Assembly: GCF_000626715.1 (NCBI RefSeq)
Contig: NZ_AQRA01000008.1
Span: 186,001 to 250,000 of the forward strand
DNA length: 64,000 nt
Origin: Aquimarina atlantica
GTDB lineage: Bacteria > Bacteroidota > Bacteroidia > Flavobacteriales > Flavobacteriaceae
Direction of reading: 5' to 3'
Positions 1 through 8,887 of this stretch are shown here, in pieces. The first letter of the stretch is position 1; the number at the start of each line of letters is the position of its first letter. The position numbers were made by a program, and so were the translations under genes. The notes under the pieces were generated by a model. That model was given only the letters and a program-made list of their open reading frames with translations. It was not told the DNA's origin and did no database searches.

Positions 1-420
1 TTAATATCTTATCCTTTTGATAAACTAGGGTTGTTATACACTCCAAAAGTAGTGATTTCACTTACCACAATGGTATCTGTGATCCTTTTAGCAACACATT
101 TTGGAGTTAAAAATAATATAGAATGGCTTACCAAATTAACATTCTTCCCTATTATTATTCTTACCATTTCAGCCGAACGCTTCTCACGTTCTACTCTTGA
201 AGACGGATACATAAAAGCTATAGATAAATTGTTTCAAACATTAATAGCTACATCAATTTCGTATCTCATACTATCATGGTCATGGTTGCCATCTATACTG
301 GTTTTATTTCCTGAGGTGGCTCTTTTAATAATAGCATTGTCCACATTGTTAGGGAGATATATTGGGATACGATGGGTAGAATTATTTAGGTTCAAGCCTC
401 TTTTGAAAGCAGAAAAATAA
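1..420 (+). CDS. C-terminal part of a 7TM (inactive transglutaminase-7TM type) membrane protein, 5' end outside window
   Basis: The frame is open from base 1, so this is the end of a longer gene. The visible 139 residues hold about four hydrophobic helices and end with an arginine-rich LGRYIGIRWVELFRF stretch. The ERF motif in the first third and this tail resemble the C-terminal 7TM region of proteins that carry an inactive transglutaminase domain in the periplasm. That family is usually followed directly by an ATP-grasp ligase-like gene, which is exactly what follows here 84 bases later. No function is established for the family; a link to peptide or cell-envelope modification is inference. 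A TTG at 31 is only an internal codon, not a credible start. The family call rests on the C-terminal motifs plus gene order. Confidence 0.7.
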   Translation, partial: LISYPFDKLGLLYTPKVVISLTTMVSVILLATHFGVKNNIEWLTKLTFFPIIILTISAERFSRSTLEDGYIKAIDKLFQTLIATSISYLILSWSWLPSILVLFPEVALLIIALSTLLGRYIGIRWVELFRFKPLLKAEK

Positions 421-504
421 AAAACTGTCTTTTTTGGGTAGGGTATATAAATACTCACCTGTTTCTATAGCAAACAGAAAAGATAATACTAAAAAAATAT
501 ACAT

Positions 505-1383
505 ATGTTCTCAATAATTTTCAATAAGAAGTCAACTATTGCATCTGGTGTAATTGGTTTGAATGAAAGAAACATAAAACTCATTTATCCCAATAATCCG
601 AAGAAACATTATCCCTTAGCCGATGATAAGGTGCTTACCAAAGAAATATTACACCAATACCATATCCCTTGTGCAGAAACCTATGCAGTAATCGAATATA
701 ATAGTGATATTAAAGAAGCATGGGAATCCTGTAAACACTATCCCTCTGTAGCAATAAAACCAGCAAATGGTTGTGGAGGTGGTGGAATTAAAATTCTTAA
801 AAAGAATAAGAAAGGTAATTGGATATGCAACGGTAAAATGATTACCGATCGAGAAGTATTTCAGCATATGGCATCTATTATTATGGGGTTCTTCTCGTTG
901 GGCTCTCATGACAGGGTTCTTATCGAAGAATGTATAGAACCACATCCATTTTTTCATGAGATATATCCGCAGGGAGTACCCGACTTTAGAATTATAACGC
1001 TTAATAAGATCCCATTAATGGGAATGTTAAGAATGCCTACAGATAGATCTGATGGTAAAGCTAATCTTCATCAAAATGGAGTAGGTATAGGTATCGATAT
1101 GAAAGAAGGAAGATTATTAGAAGTATATGATGGCAAAGAATATAGCAATCATCACCCAGATAGTACATTTTTGGTTAATGGTACCCCCATACCATACTGG
1201 AAAGAGATTTTGGAAATATCTGTAGCAACAGCTAAGGCATTTCCACTAAACTATCTGGGGATTGATATTGTGATTGATAAAAATAAGGGGCCGCAAATTA
1301 TGGAAATCAATGTTCGACCTGGCCTTGGGATTCAGTTAGTAAATAAAACCGGGTTAAAAGAAGTAATAAAACAAGCTATTTAA
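505..1383 (+). CDS. ATP-grasp protein, alpha-L-glutamate ligase-like (sugar-transfer-associated ATP-grasp family)
   Basis: A 292-residue soluble protein with ATP-grasp hallmarks: a glycine-rich nucleotide loop (KPANGCGGGGIKIL, about residues 86-99), a central RIITLNKIPLMGMLRMP segment followed by LHQNGVGIGID, and the C-terminal metal-binding motif MEINVRPGLG (about 269-278). Such enzymes join a carboxylate to an amine or similar nucleophile via an acyl phosphate. The relatives are RimK-related ligases that sit beside inactive-transglutaminase/7TM genes; the substrate is unknown. Gene order (7TM protein, this ligase, then a signal-peptide protein 32 bases on) suggests an operon acting on an envelope molecule or secreted peptide. 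Length fits the family. The ATG at 505 is the only sensible start. Confidence 0.85.
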   Translation: MFSIIFNKKSTIASGVIGLNERNIKLIYPNNPKKHYPLADDKVLTKEILHQYHIPCAETYAVIEYNSDIKEAWESCKHYPSVAIKPANGCGGGGIKILKKNKKGNWICNGKMITDREVFQHMASIIMGFFSLGSHDRVLIEECIEPHPFFHEIYPQGVPDFRIITLNKIPLMGMLRMPTDRSDGKANLHQNGVGIGIDMKEGRLLEVYDGKEYSNHHPDSTFLVNGTPIPYWKEILEISVATAKAFPLNYLGIDIVIDKNKGPQIMEINVRPGLGIQLVNKTGLKEVIKQAI

Positions 1384-1415
1384 ATAACACATTAAACAAA
1401 AGAAGAAAAATTGTA

Positions 1416-2549
1416 ATGGAAAAAAGAAATATAATACGTACTACATTCATCTTATTTATATACACTATAGGTTTTTCGCAGAGTAAAAACACTTTTGATA
1501 TCGAAACGCAGGGAGGATATGAATATAACTATTTTAAAAGCCCTAAAGAAGTAAGAGTGAACGATAGTGTACTTACAAAAGAGGATTTGATATCAAGCAG
1601 TATGTATCAGGATGTCTCAATTAATTATAAGTACCGATATAAATGGGAAAAAAATCGAGTGAGGTTGTTTTTAAATCCTTTTTCAAGAATATTCTATGAA
1701 AATTTTGATGACAGTTATTGGAGCTTGGAAGCAAGAGCAAAATATGATCACAGATTTACTAAAAAAACTACTTTTTTGGCCGAAGTTAGATTTAGGCGAA
1801 TGAATAGAGAAGGTTTGGGTGGAGATCAGGATGTATTGATTAATCCATTAGGATACACAAACTATGGAGCTACTGCAGGAATAAAAGTCATACCCTTTAA
1901 TGCTAATGAGATGACATTAGAAGGGTTTTATAACTTCAAAAATTTTGACGCTTTTGGAGTAAGAGATCTACAATTTGACGAGTTTGGAGTTCAATTCTCT
2001 AGTGTGCAATCCTTTACAGTAAATCGATTAGAACACAAACTAGGAGTGAATACATATTTCAAAAAAAGAAAGTATGATACTTTTAATGCGAGCGAAATTG
2101 ATACCGATGGCGAAAGAGATTGGGACTACATAAAAGGAGGTTTGTTTTATGAATTACCGTTTAGCGAAAAATTTAAAATAAAGCCCAATTTTGTGTATTA
2201 CGCAAGGATTGATAATTCTACCGGGCGTTCTGGATTTAATCAGTTTGGTCCGGGAATTAATATGAGGTATAAAAATAAAACAACCAAAGTGCGAACCTCT
2301 CTATCTTTTATTACCAGAAAATACAAAGAAATTGAAGCCAGAAATACCGAAATGGCGATAGGAGAAAATCTTAAATATCAATATGCGAATTTTCATCTTA
2401 ATGCTTCACATCAAATAGGAAACGGGTTTTCATTAACTGCAACATTATATTCTAGGGTGAGAAGTACAAATTATACAGATATAGACGCCCGTTCTTTCAG
2501 AAATTATAGAAATCAATATGCAGGAATAGGCGTTCTATGGGAATTATAA
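1416..2549 (+). CDS. Predicted outer-membrane beta-barrel protein
   Basis: A 377-residue protein with a signal peptide (hydrophobic residues about 8-20, cleavage near GFSQ-S). The mature part is full of alternating aromatic/polar strands and ends in GIGVLWEL, a typical hydrophobic last strand of a Gram-negative outer-membrane barrel. No catalytic motif is visible. It follows the ATP-grasp gene by 32 bases in the same direction and probably shares its transcript. In some other bacteria the third gene of this neighbourhood is a RimB-like aspartic protease; here that place is taken by a barrel protein. Function unknown. Confidence 0.7.
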   Translation: MEKRNIIRTTFILFIYTIGFSQSKNTFDIETQGGYEYNYFKSPKEVRVNDSVLTKEDLISSSMYQDVSINYKYRYKWEKNRVRLFLNPFSRIFYENFDDSYWSLEARAKYDHRFTKKTTFLAEVRFRRMNREGLGGDQDVLINPLGYTNYGATAGIKVIPFNANEMTLEGFYNFKNFDAFGVRDLQFDEFGVQFSSVQSFTVNRLEHKLGVNTYFKKRKYDTFNASEIDTDGERDWDYIKGGLFYELPFSEKFKIKPNFVYYARIDNSTGRSGFNQFGPGINMRYKNKTTKVRTSLSFITRKYKEIEARNTEMAIGENLKYQYANFHLNASHQIGNGFSLTATLYSRVRSTNYTDIDARSFRNYRNQYAGIGVLWEL

Positions 2550-2583
2550 CATTATTCCCCTTTATTTATTGTTAGTTTTTTTG

Positions 2584-2616
2584 GTTAAGCGTTACTTTTG
2601 TAGCGCTTAACTTTTT
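2584..2616 (+). terminator. Rho-independent terminator-like hairpin
   Basis: Inverted repeat GTTAAGCGTTAC / GTAGCGCTTAAC (one mismatch, 4-base TTTT loop) directly followed by a short T run, 35 bases after the barrel gene. It would end the ligase-barrel operon. Confidence 0.6.
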
Positions 2617-2741
2617 AATAAGATCTAGCTGGTAAAATTAGGATAGGCAATATTTGATTATTAGCCTAACATACCTAGTTAAAAGTGAACTCTTATTAAA
2701 TATTTAAAAGTTGATTTGAAAACTATAATTGAGTAAGGACA

Positions 2742-3098
2742 ATGGCAAGAGATGAAAAATTAAAAGAACGCTGGGAAATCCTGGTAAAAAAACTGTCGGA
2801 TCAGTTTGCAGATGGAGAAGATCTCGATCTCGATGGGATTATATATCTAATAGGAGTACAAGAATTGGGTCAGTTGCATCGAAGGTTTAAAAAAGAAGAA
2901 AAATTAGATTTAATGCATATTGCTATATGTCGACTTTTAGAACCATATGGTTATTATGAGTTTGATTACTATGATGATGATGGTTGGCCACATTATAAGA
3001 TTAAAGAACAACTACCTAGTCTTAAAGCAGGAGAACAATCTGTTCTGATGAAAGAAGCTATTGTAAGTTATTTTTTGGTAAGTAGATATATCGTATAA
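2742..3098 (+). CDS. Conserved hypothetical acidic protein (118 aa)
   Basis: A small cytosolic protein with no signal peptide or membrane segment. The N-terminal half is helical and charged (ARDEKLKERWEILVKKL), the middle has LGQLHRRFKKEEKLDLMHIA and the end is a tyrosine/aspartate-rich patch (YYEFDYYDDDGWPHY). No catalytic motif is recognised. It looks like the many single-domain hypotheticals of Flavobacteria. It stands alone after a terminator, with an AT-rich leader of about 125 bases, and has normal coding character. Function unknown. Confidence 0.7.
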   Translation: MARDEKLKERWEILVKKLSDQFADGEDLDLDGIIYLIGVQELGQLHRRFKKEEKLDLMHIAICRLLEPYGYYEFDYYDDDGWPHYKIKEQLPSLKAGEQSVLMKEAIVSYFLVSRYIV

Positions 3099-3168
3099 GT
3101 ATAGTATCGAGAATAAAACAAAATATCAACATCGTGATTTTGGGAAAATAAATTTCTCTCAAAGTAAT

Positions 3169-3933
3169 ATGCCAACAATTTACAATGGTAAAACAACAGG
3201 TATTGCTTTAAAGTATGTAATAGAAGGAAAAGAACATTATAAAACGAATAGAAATCGATTAAATGTTTATAAAAATCAATTTATTATCCTTAGAGAAAAT
3301 ATTGATTATGAAGTGTATTCTAAAAATATAAATACCAAAGGTTTCTGTCTGGATATTAATCCAGAATTATTAGATATAGAGATATCAGATTTTTTGAAGA
3401 ACGATCTACTATTTAATCAACCATTTTCGGGAGTTTTATCTACCTCATTGGGCAAATCTCTATACGATTTTACCAATACTATTATGGAGTGTGATTTTGC
3501 TCAAAAGCCTATGGGAGTTATTACCAGATTTAAAGACGATTTACTTTGCTTCCAAAATGACTTAATGGTACTTGCAAATTCTTTACAAAATATAACCAAA
3601 AGAGTTGATACACAAAAACTTCTTGTTTCAAAACTTTTTGAAGCAAGAGAATATATTCATTTATATTATGCGCATAAAATTTCACTAAGTACTCTTGCTG
3701 GGGTATCGGGCATCTCTAAGTACCATTTTGCCAGAGTTTTTAAAATGTGTTTTAAAATGACTCCGTTGCAAATGCAGGAACAGTTACGAATGGAAAAAGC
3801 CAGAGAACTATTACGTAGTGATAAGATCTCTTTAACTTCGATAGCTTATCAATTAGGATATACAGATTTAGCTTCGTTTTCTAAAAGATTTAAAAAATAT
3901 TACAAAATACCACCTTCGCAATATATAAAATAG
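3169..3933 (+). CDS. AraC-family transcriptional regulator
   Basis: 254 residues. The C-terminal third (about 155-254) is a double helix-turn-helix of the AraC/XylS type: a first helix pair around LSTLAGVSGISKYHFARVFK and a second around SLTSIAYQLGYTDLASFSKRFKKYYKIPPSQY, the usual signature. The N-terminal 150 residues form a ligand/dimerisation domain, probably cupin-like, with no recognisable substrate motif. It is transcribed alone; the DUF885 gene starts about 70 bases downstream. Target and signal unknown. Confidence 0.88.
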   Translation: MPTIYNGKTTGIALKYVIEGKEHYKTNRNRLNVYKNQFIILRENIDYEVYSKNINTKGFCLDINPELLDIEISDFLKNDLLFNQPFSGVLSTSLGKSLYDFTNTIMECDFAQKPMGVITRFKDDLLCFQNDLMVLANSLQNITKRVDTQKLLVSKLFEAREYIHLYYAHKISLSTLAGVSGISKYHFARVFKMCFKMTPLQMQEQLRMEKARELLRSDKISLTSIAYQLGYTDLASFSKRFKKYYKIPPSQYIK

Positions 3934-4006
3934 CAAGATTGTACAAATTATAGTGAGATTTCCATAGTATTATTGCATTAAAACAGGTTTGAAAAATCCA
4001 ATTAAT

Positions 4007-5314
4007 ATGGTAAATCGGTATGTTAGAATTAGTATGCAGGTATTCGTGCTTGTTCTGTTTAGTTGCCAAAACAAAATAGAAAGCCAATCTACAGAATGGG
4101 AAACTATAACCAAAGAATTTATAAAGGATTATAAAAAATTAGATCTTCCGGGATTAGAACTTTCTTTTGTAGAAAACCTTAAGAACATTAGAGACAAGAA
4201 ATCTGTTCAGAACCAGGAAAAAGTATTTATCTCTTTAGAAAAGGCATTACATAAAATAGACAAAAATCAATTATCTGATCGTGATAAATTAGATTATGAA
4301 GTACTGCTTTATGAATGTGAGCTTAATCGGGAGAGAATCATTATCGAAAAAAAATGGTTAAATGCAATTAGAGATAGTATCCCAACCACTAAAATATTTG
4401 ACGTACCAAATGGAAAAGATTGGTATGCGTATTTCTTAAAAAAGTGGGTAGATAAAGACGCAACACCAGACCAGATATACGCTTTGGGAGTAAAAGAAAT
4501 AGAAAAGGTAACTTCAAAAATCAAAGAAATACAGATCAAATCAGGGATGGATAGTTTGGATTTTAGCAGACATATTAAGGATTCTATATTTTTTTATTCT
4601 AATGTTGAAATGGTTCAAAAGCGTTTTTTACAAATCAGAGAAACCGTAGCCGATAAATTACCAGAAATATTTCCGTTTACAGATAGTGTTCCAGAAGTAA
4701 AGATTAAACGAGGAACCAATAAAAACTTATCTCAGGTTCCTGGATTTTATACAAATGGCACTTTTTATTATAATTACTTCAATTCATCTTTTAATAAGAG
4801 ACAAGTAGGTTGGTTATACATTCATGAAGGAATGCCAGGACATCATTATCAAGTAATGGCCGAAACGTTATTGCATCGTTCTGATGTTCAAAAAATGTTT
4901 AGATATAGAGGAGTCGGAGAAGGATGGGCCGCCTATGTAGAAGAAATAGGAAATGAAATAGGAGCATACCAAAACATATATGATGAATTAGGAAAATGGG
5001 AATGGGATATTATTCGTTCTGTACGAGTAGCATTAGATGTAGGTCTTAATTATTATGGCTGGAGTGATCAAAAAGCTTTACAGTTTTGGCAAAAATATAT
5101 CAAAGGACAAGATGATATTGCTTTTCGTGAAATAGCCAGAATGAAAAGGTGGCCGGTACAAGTTATCACTTATAAATATGGATCAAATAAAATACTTCAA
5201 TGGAAATCGCAACTTGAAAAAAATCAAAATTTTAACCTTAGAGAGTTTCATAAAAACATTCTAAAAAACGGATTGTTACCTTATTCAATTTTAGAATCAC
5301 AACTAGGGCTGTAA
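4007..5314 (+). CDS. DUF885 family lipoprotein, putative metallopeptidase
   Basis: About 435 residues. The ATG at 4007 is preferred over an in-frame TTG at 3989 because it gives a short lipoprotein signal (MQVFVLVLFSC, lipobox cysteine). The core motif HEGMPGHHYQ near residue 275 is the signature of the DUF885 family, whose HExxxxHH arrangement is thought to bind zinc as in some peptidases; activity is not shown for most members. The tail EGWAAYVEE and the late RMKRWPVQVITYKYG block also fit the family. Likely anchored in the periplasm or outer membrane. It follows the AraC gene in the same direction but with its own leader. Confidence 0.82.
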   Translation: MVNRYVRISMQVFVLVLFSCQNKIESQSTEWETITKEFIKDYKKLDLPGLELSFVENLKNIRDKKSVQNQEKVFISLEKALHKIDKNQLSDRDKLDYEVLLYECELNRERIIIEKKWLNAIRDSIPTTKIFDVPNGKDWYAYFLKKWVDKDATPDQIYALGVKEIEKVTSKIKEIQIKSGMDSLDFSRHIKDSIFFYSNVEMVQKRFLQIRETVADKLPEIFPFTDSVPEVKIKRGTNKNLSQVPGFYTNGTFYYNYFNSSFNKRQVGWLYIHEGMPGHHYQVMAETLLHRSDVQKMFRYRGVGEGWAAYVEEIGNEIGAYQNIYDELGKWEWDIIRSVRVALDVGLNYYGWSDQKALQFWQKYIKGQDDIAFREIARMKRWPVQVITYKYGSNKILQWKSQLEKNQNFNLREFHKNILKNGLLPYSILESQLGL

Positions 5315-5414
5315 TTACTTCATATTTATGAAAGCATTATCATATGATGATTATGAAGTTCATTATATTTAGAGCGCTTATTTAATAACAATATAATACA
5401 TACAGACTTATAGT

Positions 5415-6236
5415 ATGGTGGTTAGAACTTTAGAAAAAGTTGCATTTAAATCGATAATAGATTGCTTTCTAATTTCATTTAAAAACTACTTTGTAGAAAT
5501 GCCAACAGATTTAGAGTATTACAAAGAAAGATGGGATAACGCAAAAGTTCGATTTGATCTATCCTATGGGATGTTTGATGATGAAAAACTTGTAGGGTTT
5601 ATTATAAATGGAATTGACAAAAGAAACGGAGATCTAATCGCGTTTAATACAGGAACAGGTGTGATTCCCGAATATCGAGGAAAAAGAATAGTGCAATCTA
5701 TCTATGAGTATGCTCTTAAAGATTTAAAACAAAATGGTATTACTCTATGTTCTTTAGAAGTAATAAAAGAGAATACAATTGCTATTAGGTCCTATGAAAA
5801 TGTTGGCTTTGAGAAATGTAAAAATTATAAGTGCTTTAAAGGTAAAATACAGATTGAAAATGAGAAGGTTGTTGAGTTAAATGAAATTGATTTTAATCAA
5901 TTTGATGCGATAAACTTACCCAATCAAGAATACTACTCCTGGGACAATCACAAAAACTCCATCAAAGAAGGAAATTACAGATATTTTCAAGTTTTAAGAG
6001 GTCAAACTCCAGAATCTTATTTTGTTATAAACCCAGTAAATGGATATTTAGCACAATTTGATCTTTTAAATAAGAATGAATTAGGATGGCACTACCTGTT
6101 TCTGGGAATTAAAAGTATTTGCGAAACCATAAAAATTAATAATATTGATACTAGACTTATCGAGAAAATAGACTATTTGAATTCGATACATATCGAAAAC
6201 ATAATTGATCAGTACGAAATGGAATTAAGAATATAA
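5415..6236 (+). CDS. GNAT-family N-acetyltransferase
   Basis: 273 residues. The N-terminal half is a GNAT domain: acidic beta strand, then the acetyl-CoA loop in the form VIPEYRGKRIVQSIYEYAL (the usual R/QxxGxG/A is degenerate here: RGKRIV), then LEVIKENTIAIRSYENVGFEK, a classic GNAT C-terminal motif. Residues 150-273 form a second, weaker domain that may be a degenerate GNAT fold, as in two-domain members. Substrate unknown. Transcribed alone between the DUF885 gene and pheS. The start at 5415 is the only ATG near the beginning. Confidence 0.82.
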   Translation: MVVRTLEKVAFKSIIDCFLISFKNYFVEMPTDLEYYKERWDNAKVRFDLSYGMFDDEKLVGFIINGIDKRNGDLIAFNTGTGVIPEYRGKRIVQSIYEYALKDLKQNGITLCSLEVIKENTIAIRSYENVGFEKCKNYKCFKGKIQIENEKVVELNEIDFNQFDAINLPNQEYYSWDNHKNSIKEGNYRYFQVLRGQTPESYFVINPVNGYLAQFDLLNKNELGWHYLFLGIKSICETIKINNIDTRLIEKIDYLNSIHIENIIDQYEMELRI

Positions 6237-6264
6237 ATGTACTATTCTATTAAGCTAAATTGCG

Positions 6265-6272
6265 TAAATTTG
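6265..6272 (+). promoter_or_regulatory. -7 promoter element of pheS (TAAATTTG)
   Basis: Perfect match to the Bacteroidota -7 consensus TAnnTTTG, ending 23 bases before the ATG at 6295. No convincing TTTG at the -33 position. The predicted leader is about 15 bases. Confidence 0.5.
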
Positions 6273-6294
6273 CCGTTCTATTAAGAAAATAGTG

Positions 6295-7314
6295 ATGATT
6301 GATAAGATTAAAGAGTATATAGAAGAAGTTGATAGTTTTAAAGCTAAAACTAAAGAAGATGTTGAGGCATTTCGAATTAAGTTTTCGGGTAAAAAAGGAT
6401 TGATCAATGAATTCTTTGCAGAGTTCAGAAATGTAGCTAATGACCAGAAAAAAGAATTTGGACAAGCTATTAATGCTCTTAAAATAGCTGCAGAAGGAAA
6501 GGTAAAATCTTTAAAAGACGAATTAGAATCCAAAGATGAAGAAAAAGGACTTTATGGTGACCTTACAAGACCCGCAGAGCCTATTGCTTTAGGATCCAGG
6601 CATCCTATTTCTTTGGTAAAAAATCAAATCATCGATATTTTCTCTCGTATAGGATTTAATGTAAGCGAAGGTCCAGAGATAGAAGATGATTGGCATAACT
6701 TTACAGCTCTTAATTTACCAGAGTATCATCCGGCAAGAGATATGCAGGATACGTTTTTTATTCAAACAGACCCTGATATTCTGTTACGTACTCATACCTC
6801 ATCGGTTCAAGTACGATATATGGAAAATAATAAACCACCAATTCGTACAATTTCTCCAGGAAGAGTATATCGTAATGAAGCTATTTCTGCACGATCACAT
6901 TGCTTTTTTCATCAGGTAGAAGGGTTGTATATTGACAAAGATGTTTCGTTTGCCGATTTAAAACAGACACTTCAATACTTTACTACAGAGATGTTTGGTA
7001 AATCAAGAATTAGATTACGTCCATCGTATTTCCCGTTTACCGAGCCTAGTGCAGAAGTAGATGTATACTGGGGATTAGAAACAGAGACCGATTATAAAAT
7101 GACCAAAGGAACAGGTTGGTTAGAAATTATGGGTTGTGGAATGGTGGATCCAAATGTGCTTAAAAATTGTAATATAGACCCTCAGGAGTATAGTGGTTTT
7201 GCATTTGGGATGGGAATCGATCGTATCGCACTCTTATTATATGGAGTATCCGATATTAGAATGCTTAGTGAAAATGATGTGCGTTTCTTAGAACAATTTA
7301 AATCTTCACTATAG
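6295..7314 (+). CDS. pheS: Phenylalanine-tRNA ligase alpha subunit
   Basis: 339 residues, the normal length. Charges tRNA-Phe with phenylalanine as part of an alpha2-beta2 enzyme in the cytosol. Visible hallmarks: N-terminal coiled coil ending in the FSGKKG motif, class II motif 1 region ([13 protein letters not shown] and [17 protein letters not shown]), motif 2 ([19 protein letters not shown]), [12 protein letters not shown], and motif 3 [17 protein letters not shown]. An ATG at 6295 is chosen; a GTG one codon earlier is less likely. As often in Bacteroidota, pheT is not adjacent; a small conserved protein follows 8 bases downstream. Confidence 0.97.
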   Translation: MIDKIKEYIEEVDSFKAKTKEDVEAFRIKFSGKKGLINEFFAEFRNVANDQKKEFGQAINALKIAAEGKVKSLKDELESKDEEKGLYGDLTRPAEPIALGSRHPISLVKNQIIDIFSRIGFNVSEGPEIEDDWHNFTALNLPEYHPARDMQDTFFIQTDPDILLRTHTSSVQVRYMENNKPPIRTISPGRVYRNEAISARSHCFFHQVEGLYIDKDVSFADLKQTLQYFTTEMFGKSRIRLRPSYFPFTEPSAEVDVYWGLETETDYKMTKGTGWLEIMGCGMVDPNVLKNCNIDPQEYSGFAFGMGIDRIALLLYGVSDIRMLSENDVRFLEQFKSSL

Positions 7315-7322
7315 GGTATAAC

Positions 7323-7718
7323 ATGAAGAAAGATATTGAAATACCCATTGTAGAAGGTGTTTATATTGCAGTGATCAAAGAATGGGACGAAGAATTTCTT
7401 GCCCAACATTGGAACTCCTATATTATTAATGATCGTGATACTGCAATAGAAATGGTTCTGGTAGTGACCAAAGGATATGATGGAGATCGAAAAACCTCAT
7501 TGCTACGTCATGGTATAGGAACGATGGAAGCAAAATCTTCTGCCAAAATCGAAATGCTCCAGGAAGAATTACTGGGGATGAATAATGAATTTGTTGTGAC
7601 TTTTTTTGCAGAAAGTAAAATGTATGATAAAAAGTACGTGTTTAGAAAGCATACCATAAACGAAAACGCTTTTCAGAATTTACCAGTAATGGATCAATTG
7701 GGAGTGTTAGTAAAATAA
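7323..7718 (+). CDS. Conserved hypothetical protein linked to pheS (131 aa)
   Basis: A soluble mixed alpha/beta protein lacking signal peptide and membrane segments, 8 bases behind pheS, so very likely cotranscribed. It has a WDEEFLAQHWNSYIINDR segment near the start and a central VLVVTKGYDGDRKTSLLRHGIG block; no enzyme signature is recognised. Similar small hypotheticals occur at this spot in other Flavobacteria, from memory. Function unknown; the pairing alone does not show a role in translation. Confidence 0.75.
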   Translation: MKKDIEIPIVEGVYIAVIKEWDEEFLAQHWNSYIINDRDTAIEMVLVVTKGYDGDRKTSLLRHGIGTMEAKSSAKIEMLQEELLGMNNEFVVTFFAESKMYDKKYVFRKHTINENAFQNLPVMDQLGVLVK

Positions 7719-7744
7719 GTACAAATTATAACTATCTTCCTGTA

Positions 7745-8212
7745 TTAGAAGTGTAAATCAGCGCGATTTCCTTTTGCAATTAGTTCCTCCTGAAGGATAA
7801 TCTTCTCTTTTTGTACAGTAATAGCTAGTGTCTTAATGTGATAAGATTATCTAAATAACGTGAGTTCGATGTAAGAAAATTTACGTCAGTCAGAGTGATT
7901 TTCAATAGAAAATTGTACTTCGACCAGGCTCAGCAGAACTATCGAAGACAAGTAAATTTTCAAGCAAAAACCTAATTTCGATACAATTTTTCTTCGTTTC
8001 ACTATGAAAAATCACTTAATTTGACGGCTTTTTAAAACTAAGTCCTTACATCGAATTCACGTTAAATACCTTATTATTAGGTACAGTAACTACGTTTATA
8101 CTGTTATTAAGCTCTTCTGCCAGAGAGTTTAGACTAATACTGCCCAATTTTAGTGATTATTCTTTTTTAATGGGCTTCTTATAAATAACGATTTTAATTT
8201 ATACCAGAGTTG
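7745..8212 (-). pseudogene. Decayed minus-strand coding region, split by a MITE-like element
   Basis: Stretches read like protein on the minus strand but with stops and frame changes. From about 8212 down to 8063: IKIVIYKKPIKKE, stop, then SLKLGSISLNSLAEELNN and SINVVTVPNNKVF in the same frame. After the inserted element (7858-8062) the frame YLDNLITLRH ends in a stop; one frame over, LAITVQKEKIILQEELIAKG continues to a stop at 7745-7747. Joining the flanks gives a plausible line: ...VTVPNNKV-YLDNLITLRH-LAITVQKEK... . I do not recognise the family. The reading is inference from amino-acid texture; there is no intact copy in the window. Confidence 0.4.
7858..8062. mobile_element. MITE-like inverted-repeat element with 6-bp target duplication
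   Basis: 205 bp, no coding capacity. The ends are inverted repeats of 18 bases with one mismatch: ACGTGAGTTCGATGTAAG at 7858-7875 and CTTACATCGAATTCACGT at 8045-8062; inner parts also pair imperfectly (CAGAGTGATTTT with AAAAATCACTTAATTTG). The element is flanked on both sides by TAAATA (7852-7857 and 8063-8068), which looks like a target-site duplication. Related sequence occurs at 13226-13347 and 36626-36758. Which transposase would mobilise it is unknown; none is in the window. Confidence 0.7.
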
Positions 8213-8295
8213 TAAGTTATGGTTAGTTAAGGAGACTAATGAGTATCGATAAAAAGCTATTATAATCGATAAAATACACATTTTAACGTTAATTA

Positions 8296-8327
8296 TTTGT
8301 TAATAAGAAGTATTTTTCTGATTTTTG
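8296..8327 (+). promoter_or_regulatory. Promoter of the lipocalin-like lipoprotein gene
   Basis: TTTG at 8296-8299, 20 bases, then GATTTTTG at 8320-8327, one mismatch from the Bacteroidota TAnnTTTG element. Predicted transcript start about 8334, which rules out the in-frame TTG at 8337 as a comfortable start and favours ATG 8352. Confidence 0.5.
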
Positions 8328-8351
8328 TAGCTGTAATTGGAAATACAACAT

Positions 8352-8852
8352 ATGAAGAGACTTTTACCAGCTTATGCTACGTTTTTGGTCTTGATACTTT
8401 TTGGAATGTATTCTTGCGGAAAAGAAGATTCTAATGCCTCGAATATTATGATAGTTGGCATATGGCAATTGAAGCAAGAGTTTAGTAATGAAGAAGAAAA
8501 TGCGCCATTAGAAGAATTTCCGCTTTCCTCTTGTGAAAAAATGACAACTCTGGAAGTGTTAAAGAATGGTAGATTTATTGAGAAAAATTTTTATGATAAT
8601 TTTGGAACAGGAGGAGAATGTATAAAGGATACTGAAGATACCCAAGGGAGTTGGAAAAAGGAATCAGATGGTAATTTTTACTTTATGTATGATAAGAGTG
8701 AAATCTTATTATTTAATGAATCTTATGTGACTGTCAAAAATGGAGATTTAGTAGTTACCATTGAGTATGATGACCCCGATTTGGGATATGAAACTACTCT
8801 AAAATTTATTTATTCAAAAAAGCATCAAGAAACGAGTTATTCATCAAAGTAA
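8352..8852 (+). CDS. Lipocalin-like lipoprotein, hypothetical
   Basis: 166 residues from the ATG at 8352. Signal peptide with lipobox MYSCGKED, so a lipoprotein. The rest fits the small lipocalin-like/DUF group common in Flavobacteria: IVGIWQLKQEF at the start of the barrel, a cysteine (LSSCEKMTTLEV), TQGSWKKESDGNFYFMY, and a final VTIEYDDPDLGYETTLKFIYSKK. These proteins begin with a GxW motif and have eight or so strands; ligands are unknown. Alone in its transcription unit, ending in a strong hairpin. Confidence 0.7.
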   Translation: MKRLLPAYATFLVLILFGMYSCGKEDSNASNIMIVGIWQLKQEFSNEEENAPLEEFPLSSCEKMTTLEVLKNGRFIEKNFYDNFGTGGECIKDTEDTQGSWKKESDGNFYFMYDKSEILLFNESYVTVKNGDLVVTIEYDDPDLGYETTLKFIYSKKHQETSYSSK

Positions 8853-8853
8853 A

Positions 8854-8883
8854 AGAACCCGTATTTAATATACGGGCTCTTTG
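8854..8883. terminator. Bidirectional terminator
   Basis: CCCGTAT / ATACGGG with a 5-base loop, extended by AGAA/cTCT and a TTTG tail on the plus side and A-rich sequence on the other. It lies between the convergent lipoprotein gene and the miniprotein gene ending at 8888. Confidence 0.65.
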
Positions 8884-8887
8884 TAGG

